This document shows, piece after piece, positions 1 to 6,168 of a stretch of DNA of 9,273 nt. Location of the stretch: positions 1 to 9,273 of the forward strand of contig JAUXFS010000035.1 of the NCBI GenBank assembly GCA_030622775.1, given 5' to 3'. The position numbers and the translations under genes were made by a program. The notes under the pieces were generated by a model. The model searched no databases, was not told the DNA's origin, and saw only the letters and a program-made list of their open reading frames with translations. Positions within the stretch are counted from its first letter, which is position 1. Every line of letters starts with the position of its first letter. This DNA comes from Rhodospirillales bacterium (GTDB lineage Bacteria > Pseudomonadota > Alphaproteobacteria > Rhodospirillales > Defluviicoccaceae).

Positions 1-2
1 CC

Positions 3-707
3 CAACAGATCCCGGCACCGCATCCCGGCCAAGCCGGCGCGACGACACGGGCCGGCGCGGCGACTCGGTCCAGCGCCACGACACAGGCCGGCGCCACGAC
101 ACAGGCCGCCGCCGCCGGTAGCGTCCCGAACATCGCCGCCGGATCCGCGGTGGCGCCCACCGAAACCGTGGACGGCGATGCGGCCGGCCTCGCGGGCACA
201 TTGAACAACCCGCGCGGAACCGGTCTCGCGGCCACCCAGGCGAGCGGCGCCGGCAAGCTCGCGTCCCAACACCCCCCGGTCGCCGATCAGATCTCGGTCC
301 ACATCGGCAAGGCGGTCAAGGCCGGCGTCGACAGGATCGAGATCCGGCTCAAACCGGAGAGCCTGGGCCGCGTCGACGTGCGCCTGGAGGTGGCCCGCGA
401 CGGCCGCGTCATCGTCGCCGTGACCGCCGAAAACCGCGACACCCTGGAGTTGTTGAAGTCCGACGCGCGCGGCCTCGAACGGGCGCTCCAGGACGCCGGA
501 TTGAAGGCCGACTCCGGCAGCCTGAGCTTCAACCTGCGCGGTCACGACACCGCCGCCCGGCACGGTGGCGGCTCCGACCCGAACCCGCCGGCCGCCGAGA
601 CCGGCGACGGCGGCGCGGAGGATGGCGACGAACCTGCCGCCGCTCCGAACGCCGCCTACCCGCAAGGCGGCGTCATGCCCGACGGACGGATCGACATCCG
701 TGCGTAA
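3..707 (+). CDS. fliK: Flagellar hook-length control protein FliK, 3' part (5' end outside window)
   Basis: FliK is a secreted molecular ruler that measures the hook and switches export from hook to filament substrates. The frame is open to the left edge with no stop, so 234 C-terminal residues are visible and the true start lies outside; a GTG at 150 is in frame but is probably internal. The first ~70 residues are Ala/Thr/Gly/Pro/Gln-rich low-complexity sequence, as in FliK linkers, and include a six-residue tandem repeat. The C-terminal hook-control domain (Flg_hook type) spans about bases 285-540, with the hallmark LKPESLGRVDVRLE followed by the beta-strand segment DGRVIVAVTAE and the helix LELLKSDARGLERAL. 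An acidic, Ala/Pro-rich tail follows. It sits 24 bases upstream of flgD, which it accompanies in many flagellar clusters. The domain call is firm; the linker is poorly conserved in this family, so the name rests on the C-terminal domain and context. Confidence 0.9.
   Translation, partial: QQIPAPHPGQAGATTRAGAATRSSATTQAGATTQAAAAGSVPNIAAGSAVAPTETVDGDAAGLAGTLNNPRGTGLAATQASGAGKLASQHPPVADQISVHIGKAVKAGVDRIEIRLKPESLGRVDVRLEVARDGRVIVAVTAENRDTLELLKSDARGLERALQDAGLKADSGSLSFNLRGHDTAARHGGGSDPNPPAAETGDGGAEDGDEPAAAPNAAYPQGGVMPDGRIDIRA
39..110 (+). repeat. Four in-frame 18-bp tandem repeats in the FliK linker
   Basis: Units lie at 39-56, 57-74, 75-92 and 93-110. The last two are near identical (gccacgacacaggccgSc). 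In the fliK frame they encode ATTRAG, AATRSS, ATTQAG and ATTQAA. The preceding 18 bases (21-38, HPGQAG) look like a decayed fifth unit ending in the same QAG. The 18-bp period keeps the reading frame, so unit gain or loss changes only the length of the disordered linker. Confidence 0.85.
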
Positions 708-731
708 TCAATTGCAGAGAAAGTCCAGCCG

Positions 732-1424
732 ATGATTCTACAAGGCACCTCGAGCTCGACCGCCATCGCCGGCGGAAAAGCGGCCACCGACCAGCAGAAA
801 CTGGAGGAGGACCTCAACCAGTTCCTCAATCTGTTGATCACCCAGTTGCAGAACCAGGACCCGCTGGATCCGCTGGACGCCAACGAGTTCACCTCGCAAC
901 TCGTACAATTCGCCGGCGTCGAACAGCAGATCTACCAGAACGCCAGCCTGGAGAAACTGGTGACGGGGCAACAGAACACCCAGGTTGCCGCCATGGTCAG
1001 CTTCCTCGGCACGACCGTCGAAGCAACCGGCAATAGCGTAGCGCTGGAGAACGGCAGCGCGGTGATGACCTACGCGCTCGGTGAAACCGCCAGCGAGACG
1101 ACCATCGCCGTGAAGGACGCGGCGGGCGAGATCATCGCCATCGCGACCGGTAAAACCGCCGCCGGCCGCCATACCTTCGAATGGGACGGCCGCGATTCCG
1201 CGGGCGCCTCGTCGCCGGACGGAGCCTACACCGTGGAGGTCAGCGCCAAGCGGCCCGACGGATCGTTCATCGACGTATCGACCACCATGTTCGGCCGGGT
1301 CACCGGCGCCGCCATCGAGGACAACAAGGTCGTCCTCTCCATCGGCGAGGTGAACGTCGCGATGGAAGACGTGCTGCGGGTCGAAGAAACCGAAACGACG
1401 GAAGACGGGGAAAGCGACTCTTGA
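732..1424 (+). CDS. flgD: Flagellar hook assembly scaffolding protein FlgD
   Basis: FlgD is the exported hook cap: it sits at the tip of the growing hook, promotes FlgE polymerisation and is later discarded. The 230-residue length is normal for the family. The conserved N-terminal region is present (about residues 24-62), with FLNLLITQLQNQDPLDPLD and then EFTSQLVQFAGVEQQ, which is diagnostic. The C-terminal half resembles the FlgD Ig-like/tudor-like region, with GRHTFEWDGRDSAG (the FlgD 'W-D-G-x-D' pattern) and GAYTVEVSA. The acidic tail (EETETTEDGESDS) is unremarkable. The start ATG is preceded by a weak purine stretch (agagaaag, 716-723), and only 24 bases separate it from the fliK stop, so co-transcription with fliK is likely. 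Downstream flgE is the partner that this cap folds and inserts. Confidence 0.95.
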   Translation: MILQGTSSSTAIAGGKAATDQQKLEEDLNQFLNLLITQLQNQDPLDPLDANEFTSQLVQFAGVEQQIYQNASLEKLVTGQQNTQVAAMVSFLGTTVEATGNSVALENGSAVMTYALGETASETTIAVKDAAGEIIAIATGKTAAGRHTFEWDGRDSAGASSPDGAYTVEVSAKRPDGSFIDVSTTMFGRVTGAAIEDNKVVLSIGEVNVAMEDVLRVEETETTEDGESDS

Positions 1425-1505
1425 TTCTACCGAGCAACGGCTGTCTCGCGCCGACCACGGTTCGTTTCACGGCGGCGGCCGGCCCAAACACCGCAAGATA
1501 CGAAA

Positions 1506-1513
1506 AAGGAGAT
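1506..1513 (+). promoter_or_regulatory. Strong Shine-Dalgarno site of flgE
   Basis: AAGGAGAT lies 5-7 bases before the ATG at 1519. It is the closest match to the anti-Shine-Dalgarno consensus in the window and fits the high output needed for hook subunits. The 94-base gap between flgD and flgE (1425-1518) holds no clear promoter or terminator that I can identify. Confidence 0.75.
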
Positions 1514-1518
1514 AAGAT

Positions 1519-3207
1519 ATGAGCTTGTTCAGCGCATTGACGGCAGGCGTGTCCGGCCTTTCGGCACAGAGCAGCGCGATGAGCGCCATCGCCGACAACA
1601 TCACCAACGTCAATACCGTCGGTTACAAGAACGCCGATGTCGATTTCCAGACTCTGGTTACCAGGCAGACGACGTCCAGCTTCTACTCGGCGGGCGGGGT
1701 GCGGGCGCAGACCAAGAACACCTTCGACGTGCAAGGCCTGCTGCAACCCTCCAGTTCGCAGACCGATATCGCCATCTCCGGCGACGGCTTTTTTGTCGTT
1801 AACGAAGCCAGCCAGCCGGTAACCGGTGACCAGTACCTGTTCACCCGGGCGGGATCCTTTGCCCAGGACGATGAGGGTTTCCTGAAAAATACCGGTGGCT
1901 TCTACCTGCAGGGATGGCCGACGGACCCCTCGGGAAACGTGATTCTTCCCTCCAACAGCAACGCGTCGCTCGCCAATCAGAGCATTATTTCGAATGACTT
2001 CCTCGAAACGATCAATCTCAGCCGCGTCGGCGGCGGAGCCTCGTCGACTTCCAACATGACGCTCGGCGCCAATCTACCGGCCAACGCCGCGATCGGTGAT
2101 GTTCAGCGGATCGACACGTTCTTCTTCGATTCCCTGGGCTCCGCCAACTCCCCGACCTTCGCCTTTACCAAATCCGCGGCGAACGAGTGGGACTTGACCG
2201 CCGAACCGCCCACGGGAAGCGCGGTGGCCACCCTGTACGACAGCGCCGGAGGCGTGTACCAGAGCACCGGCCACCTGGAGTTTAGCGCGATCCCGGACGC
2301 GGGCCAGAGCGTCATCATCGGCGGGACCTCCTACTCGTTCGTCAACGGCGCATCACCCGTCGGCGACGACAACATCCAGGTCGACGGCGGGCGAACCCTC
2401 AGCCAGGTCGTCGCCGACCTGCGCGACGAGGTCAACAACGACCTCGCCGGCACCCCCGCATCGAACAGCCCGCGGGATGCACGGGTGCTGCTGATCACCG
2501 GCGATGCGGTGAACCCGGATATCACCATCGATCCCAACGGCGTTTCCTCGGGCGGCTCTCCGGCCTCCCGGCAGACCAATGCCTTCACGGTCCAGGATCG
2601 CGACAACACCAACGCCGGGATCATCTTCAGTGCCGCGGGCGTTCCCGCCGCCTTTAACATCGACAAAATGTCGGTGCTCGGCTTCGAAAACGGCGCCGCC
2701 GACATGAACGACGTCGATCTCGACGGCGACGGCACGATCGATGTCGAACGCGTCACCCTTGATCTCGGCTCCATCGGCGAAATCAACGGCATGACCCAGT
2801 TCGACGGCGAGTTCACCCCCAACGTCATGCAGCAAAACGGATCGCCGTTCGGGACCCTGGCGGGCATCTCGATTTCCGCCGAGGGGGTCGTGGAAGCGTT
2901 GTTCGACAACGGTGAGAGCCGGCCGATCTACAAAATTCCGGTCTCGACCTTCGTCAATCCCAATGGCCTCGGCGCCAGGACCGGCAATGTCTGGAACGAG
3001 ACCGTGGCCGCGGGCGACGCCACCCTACGAGAAGCCAGCATCGGGCCCGCCGGTGAGATCATCCAGAGTTCCTTGGAGGGGTCCACCGTGGATATCGCCG
3101 AGGAATTCACCGATATGATCATCGTCCAGAGGGCCTATTCGGCGGCCACCAAAATCATCAGCACGGCCGATGAGATGCTGGACGAACTGGCCCGCATCAA
3201 GCGTTAG
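1519..3207 (+). CDS. flgE: Flagellar hook protein FlgE (enlarged form)
   Basis: FlgE subunits polymerise into the hook, the universal joint between rod and filament. The N-terminus carries the flagellar rod/hook/filament axial motif (NITNVNTVGYK, about residues 28-38), and the C-terminus carries the matching conserved helix (LEGSTVDIAEEFTDMIIVQRAYS), which together form the D0 core. The segment SQTDIAISGDGFFVV (about residues 80-95) is the usual FlgE/F/G signature. At 562 residues it is well above the roughly 400 residues of enteric FlgE; the extra length lies in the surface region (about residues 225-420), which includes a beta-rich insert (GGTSYSFVNG ... NIQVDGGRTLSQVVADLRDEVN) and an acidic DVDLDGDGTID loop at 398-408. 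Long hook proteins are known in alphaproteobacteria such as Caulobacter. The length, both termini and proximity to flgD exclude FlgF or FlgG. The gene is followed by a hairpin, suggesting the end of a transcription unit. Confidence 0.96.
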   Translation: MSLFSALTAGVSGLSAQSSAMSAIADNITNVNTVGYKNADVDFQTLVTRQTTSSFYSAGGVRAQTKNTFDVQGLLQPSSSQTDIAISGDGFFVVNEASQPVTGDQYLFTRAGSFAQDDEGFLKNTGGFYLQGWPTDPSGNVILPSNSNASLANQSIISNDFLETINLSRVGGGASSTSNMTLGANLPANAAIGDVQRIDTFFFDSLGSANSPTFAFTKSAANEWDLTAEPPTGSAVATLYDSAGGVYQSTGHLEFSAIPDAGQSVIIGGTSYSFVNGASPVGDDNIQVDGGRTLSQVVADLRDEVNNDLAGTPASNSPRDARVLLITGDAVNPDITIDPNGVSSGGSPASRQTNAFTVQDRDNTNAGIIFSAAGVPAAFNIDKMSVLGFENGAADMNDVDLDGDGTIDVERVTLDLGSIGEINGMTQFDGEFTPNVMQQNGSPFGTLAGISISAEGVVEALFDNGESRPIYKIPVSTFVNPNGLGARTGNVWNETVAAGDATLREASIGPAGEIIQSSLEGSTVDIAEEFTDMIIVQRAYSAATKIISTADEMLDELARIKR

Positions 3208-3245
3208 GCGTGATCGAGCCGCGCTGAAAAATCACCCCCCGAGGG

Positions 3246-3278
3246 GAGGGACGGCCGGATGAGCCCCGGCCGTCCCTC
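3246..3278 (+). terminator. Perfect 13-bp hairpin after flgE (terminator or mRNA-stabilising stem)
   Basis: GAGGGACGGCCGG (3246-3258) and CCGGCCGTCCCTC (3266-3278) are perfectly complementary, with a 7-base loop. It starts 38 bases after the flgE stop. No T-run follows on the plus strand, so it is not a canonical intrinsic terminator; it could pause polymerase, protect the 3' end of flgE mRNA, or help Rho-dependent termination. On the minus strand the stem is followed, after more G/C, by ATTTTT (complement of 3229-3234), but no minus-strand gene is seen that would need it. Confidence 0.5.
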
Positions 3279-3344
3279 GCCACGGGGAATTCGCGCTCCA
3301 CGTCCGACACGCACCGAAAACCGGCGGGCTTCCCGGCCCGCGAC

Positions 3345-3385
3345 ACCGGTACTAGGCAAACGTTGCCTAGCATTAACCGGTTTTT
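3345..3385 (+). terminator. Two-tier dyad followed by TTTTT: intrinsic terminator or operator
   Basis: Outer arms ACCGGT (3345-3350) and ACCGGT (3376-3381) flank a perfect inner inverted repeat CTAGGCAA (3352-3359) / TTGCCTAG (3363-3370) with a 3-base loop. The RNA could fold as an 8-bp stem, an asymmetric internal loop, then a 6-bp stem, with a T-run at 3381-3385. That is terminator-like for transcripts coming from flgE. The same dyad could equally be a protein-binding operator upstream of fliF; the sequence alone does not decide. Confidence 0.4.
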
Positions 3386-3402
3386 CATCAAGCCTGTCTA
3401 GG
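3373..3402 (+). promoter_or_regulatory. Candidate CtrA-like box and weak promoter upstream of fliF
   Basis: TTAACCGGTTTTTCA (3373-3387) matches the alphaproteobacterial CtrA consensus TTAA-N7-TTAA at 7 of 8 positions. TTAACC (3373-3378) could serve as a -35 element and TCTAGG (3397-3402) as a poor -10 element with an 18-base spacer. In Caulobacter the fliF operon promoter is CtrA-dependent, which is why I looked here. The box overlaps the right arm of the dyad. The match is suggestive only, and the -10 element is weak. No convincing sigma-54 element was seen in this gap. Confidence 0.3.
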
Positions 3403-3411
3403 GTGACGCCA

Positions 3412-3426
3412 CGGGGAGAAACCCCG
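3412..3426 (+). other. Small GC hairpin in the fliF leader
   Basis: CGGGG (3412-3416) and CCCCG (3422-3426) pair around an AGAAA loop, 38 bases before the fliF ATG. It would lie in the 5' untranslated region if transcription starts near 3405-3410. Function unknown; a short stem like this is common by chance in GC-rich DNA. Confidence 0.3.
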
Positions 3427-3464
3427 AAGGTTCAATATTCTAGACCCGGTGCGAGGGAAAGATC

Positions 3465-5141
3465 ATGGAGGTAGTTCTCCAGGTCATGCGAAATCTCGGT
3501 CCGACGCGCCTTGCGCTCATCGGCGGGGTGATGCTTGGGCTGGCCGGTTTCTTTTTCTGGATCATCTCGCGTCTGGCCACCCCCCAGCTCGAGCTGCTCT
3601 ACGCCGACCTCGACATGAACGACTCGGCGCGGATCGTGTCGCAACTCGAGAGCGCCCAGATCCCCTATGAACTGCGCAACGGCGGCGGCGCCATCTACAT
3701 TCCCGCCGACCAGGTTCCGCGAACCCGGGTCACCCTGGCCGAGGATGGCCTGCCGTCGGGCGGCTCGATCGGGTACGAAGTCTTCGACGATTCCAATAGC
3801 CTCGGCACCACCAATTTCATTCAGAACGTCAATCTGGTGCGCGCCTTGGAAGGTGAACTCGCGCGCACCATCCGATCCCTCGACTCGGTCAAGGCCGCGC
3901 GCGTCCACCTTGTCCTGCCGAAACGCGAGTTGTTCTCCCGCCAGCGCCAGGAGCCAAGCGCCTCGGTTCTCCTCCATATGCGGGGAGCGAACCGCCCGAC
4001 CCAGAGTCAGGTCGTGGCTATCCAGAATCTGGTGGCGTCGGCGGTCCCCGGCCTCAACCCCGCCCGCATATCCGTCGTCGACGGGCGGGGCGCCCTGCTC
4101 ACCCGGGGCTTCGAGGACGAGACCGACCCGGCGACGATGAGCGCCAAGGCCGACGAGCGACGCGAGCAGTACCAAAACCACCTTGCCCGCACCATCGAAC
4201 AGCTCCTGGCGAAGACCGTCGGCCCCGGCAAGGTCCGCGCCGAGGTGTTCGCGGATATGGATTTCGACCGGGTCAACACCTCCGAGGAGATCTACGATCC
4301 CGACGGTCAGGTCGTCCGTTCGACCCAGGCCATCGAGGAAAGCGCCAGCAACAGCGAGGGCGGCGGCAATCTTCCCGTCTCCGTCGCCACCAACCTGCCG
4401 GACGCGACTTTCGATGCCGCCGGAACCGGCGCTACCGATGCCGCCGAAAACCGTACCGAGGAAACCGTCAACTACGAGATCTCGAAGAAAGTCATCAACC
4501 ATGTCCGCGAGACCGGCACCATCAACCGGCTGTCCGTCGCGGTCCTGGTCGACGGAACCTACGGCCCCGGTGACGAGGGGCCCAAAAGCTACCTTCCGCG
4601 CTCCCAGGAAGAACTGGATCTGCTGGCCACCCTGGTTCGTAGCGCGATCGGTTTCGACGCCCAGCGCGACGACGCCGTCGAGGTGATCAACATGCGTTTC
4701 GTCGAGCTCGATATGCCCGAGGACGAAGAGTTCGACATGCTCCTCGGGCTCGGCAAGAACGACCTTTTCCGCTTGGCGCAATATCTGGTTCTGATCGTCT
4801 TCGCGGTTTTGGCGTTCCTCCTGGTGGTGCGCCCGCTGATGAAGCTCGTCGTCGAATCAGGATCGGTGGCGGCGGGAGTCGCCCAGAGGGACCTGCTTAC
4901 CAGGCAACCCGACCCGCCCGCCCTCGCCCCCCCCGCAGGCGGAGCGGCAATGGCGTCGATGGTGCCTGTCGCGGCCGGCGAACGGATGCCCTCCGCGGAA
5001 GCCGTGGAGGACATGATCGACCTGCAGCAAGTGGAAGGCCGGGTGAACGCCTCCTCGGTGAAGAAAGTCGGCGAAATCGTCGACAAGCATCCCGAGGAGG
5101 CTCTCTCCATCATTCGTGGCTGGCTCTACGCGGAGGACTGA
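3465..5141 (+). CDS. fliF: Flagellar MS-ring protein FliF
   Basis: FliF forms the inner-membrane MS ring, the base on which the rod, export gate and C-ring are built. The 558-residue length is typical. Visible in order: a first membrane helix (about residues 16-35, LALIGGVMLGLAGFFFWII); the YscJ/FliF ring-building region (about 40-220) with LLYADLDMNDSARIVSQL, YEVFDDSNSLGTTNF and VKAARVHLVLPKRELF; a Ser/Gly/Asp-rich loop (about 290-330); the conserved ETVNYEISK (N336-Y337-E338); a second membrane helix (about 436-458, LAQYLVLIVFAVLAFLLVV); and a cytoplasmic Pro/Ala-rich linker leading to the terminal FliG-binding helices (VGEIVDKHPEEALSIIRGWL). The ATG at 3465 has AGGGA at 3454-3458, 6 bases upstream; an in-frame ATG at 3486 is an alternative but has poorer spacing. 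It is the first gene of the right-hand operon, and its stop is 3 bases before the fliG start. Confidence 0.97.
   Translation: MEVVLQVMRNLGPTRLALIGGVMLGLAGFFFWIISRLATPQLELLYADLDMNDSARIVSQLESAQIPYELRNGGGAIYIPADQVPRTRVTLAEDGLPSGGSIGYEVFDDSNSLGTTNFIQNVNLVRALEGELARTIRSLDSVKAARVHLVLPKRELFSRQRQEPSASVLLHMRGANRPTQSQVVAIQNLVASAVPGLNPARISVVDGRGALLTRGFEDETDPATMSAKADERREQYQNHLARTIEQLLAKTVGPGKVRAEVFADMDFDRVNTSEEIYDPDGQVVRSTQAIEESASNSEGGGNLPVSVATNLPDATFDAAGTGATDAAENRTEETVNYEISKKVINHVRETGTINRLSVAVLVDGTYGPGDEGPKSYLPRSQEELDLLATLVRSAIGFDAQRDDAVEVINMRFVELDMPEDEEFDMLLGLGKNDLFRLAQYLVLIVFAVLAFLLVVRPLMKLVVESGSVAAGVAQRDLLTRQPDPPALAPPAGGAAMASMVPVAAGERMPSAEAVEDMIDLQQVEGRVNASSVKKVGEIVDKHPEEALSIIRGWLYAED
5132..5137 (+). 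promoter_or_regulatory. Shine-Dalgarno site that fixes the fliG TTG start
   Basis: GGAGGA lies inside the last codons of fliF, 7 bases before TTG at 5145. No ATG or GTG in the fliG frame gives a similarly placed site near the N-terminus, so this supports TTG initiation and translational coupling to fliF. Confidence 0.75.
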
Positions 5142-5144
5142 TTT

Positions 5145-6164
5145 TTGGCGCGCGTCAAGGACAACTACCGGGACATCTCCGGTCCGCAGAAAGCCGCCAT
5201 CTTCATGCTGGCGCTGGGCGAGACGCAAGCCGCGAAGCTGTTCAGAAAGATGGACGACGAGGAGATCCGCAACCTGTCCCACAACATGGCTCTGCTGGGC
5301 ACGGTCAAGTCGGGAGTCATCGAACCTTTGTTCGTCGAGTTCACCGACCATTTGTCGTCGACCGGCTCGTTGATGGGCACCTATGACAGCACCGAACGCC
5401 TGTTGACGAAAATACTGGATGGAGACCGGGCCCATCATATCATGGAGGAAATCCGCGGTCCCTCCGGTCGCACCATGTGGGACAAGCTGGGCAACGTCAA
5501 CGAGGGGGTGCTCGCCACCTACCTCAAGAACGAATACCCGCAGACCGTGGCGGTGGTCCTGTCGAAGATCAAGACCACCCACGCGGCCCGCGTGCTGGCG
5601 CTGCTGCCCGAGAACTTCGCGATGGAAGTGGTGATGCGCATGCTGCGCATGGAAACGGTGCAAAAGGACATTCTCGATCAAGTGGAGCGAACGTTGCGCA
5701 CCGAGTTCATGACCCATCTGGCGCGCTCCACCCGCGGCGACGTCCACGAGATGATGGCCGACATCTTCAACAATCTGGACCGCAGCGCGGAAAACCGCTT
5801 CATGACCGCGCTCGAGGAGAGGAATCCGGAGTCGGCGGAGCGCATCAAGCAGTTGATGTTCACCTTCGAGGACCTGGCCCGCCTCGACTCGGGCGGGGTC
5901 CAGACGCTGCTTCGTCAGATTCCCAAGGAGCAGCTCGCGCTGGCGCTCAAGGGCGCCTCCGAAATCGTCAAGGAGCTTTTCTTCAACAACCTTTCCGAAC
6001 GCGCGGGAAAGATGATGCGCGAGGACATGGAGGCGATGGGGCCGGTCCGCCTGAAGGACGTGGACGAAGCCCAGTCCGCCATTCTCACCGCAGCCAAGGC
6101 CTTGGCCGACTCGGGCGCCATCGCCATCACCGGCCCCTCCGACAAAGAAGAACTGGTTTACTAG
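5145..6164 (+). CDS. fliG: Flagellar motor switch protein FliG
   Basis: FliG is the C-ring protein on which the stator exerts torque; it binds FliF with its N-domain and FliM with its middle domain. The 339-residue length fits the family. N-domain: about residues 1-100 (RDISGPQKAAIFMLALGE, DEEIRNLSHNMALLG). Middle domain: the family EHPQ motif appears as EYPQ (residues 130-133), followed by VAVVLSKIKTTHAARVLALLP. C-domain: MFTFEDLARLD, then the torque face with the charged positions retained: K in ALKGA, R in SERAG, E-D in REDM and R in GPVRL (the Escherichia coli K264, R281, D288/D289 and R297 sites, with D288 replaced by Glu). It starts with TTG behind an excellent ribosome binding site inside fliF. 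An alternative later start would remove the conserved N-terminal helix that packs on FliF. Confidence 0.96.
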   Translation: MARVKDNYRDISGPQKAAIFMLALGETQAAKLFRKMDDEEIRNLSHNMALLGTVKSGVIEPLFVEFTDHLSSTGSLMGTYDSTERLLTKILDGDRAHHIMEEIRGPSGRTMWDKLGNVNEGVLATYLKNEYPQTVAVVLSKIKTTHAARVLALLPENFAMEVVMRMLRMETVQKDILDQVERTLRTEFMTHLARSTRGDVHEMMADIFNNLDRSAENRFMTALEERNPESAERIKQLMFTFEDLARLDSGGVQTLLRQIPKEQLALALKGASEIVKELFFNNLSERAGKMMREDMEAMGPVRLKDVDEAQSAILTAAKALADSGAIAITGPSDKEELVY

Positions 6165-6168
6165 ACAC

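Noticed and set aside
733..1430. 9-bp direct repeat TGATTCTAC at the flgD start and stop
   Set aside because: Striking position, but 9-base matches are expected by chance many times in a window this size, and flgD is a normal resident gene.
3188..3202. Sigma-54-like TGGCCCG-N5-AGC at the end of flgE
   Set aside because: GG and GC spacing is right (10 bases), but the TTGC half is poor and it lies in conserved FlgE codons (LARIK), so chance is likely.
3355..3366. GGCAAACGTTGC as a sigma-54 promoter upstream of fliF
   Set aside because: Only 8 bases separate GG from GC, instead of the required 10; better explained as part of the dyad.
3278..3417. 11-bp direct repeat cgccacgggga at 3278-3288 and 3407-3417 in the flgE-fliF gap
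   Set aside because: Short, GC-rich and flanked by nothing that suggests a mobile element or paired binding site.
3432..4781. Long minus-strand open frame opposite fliF (449 codons)
   Set aside because: It is antisense to a clear FliF; the protein is His/Asp/Gly-Val-rich without family motifs, as expected from the reverse frame of GC-rich coding DNA.
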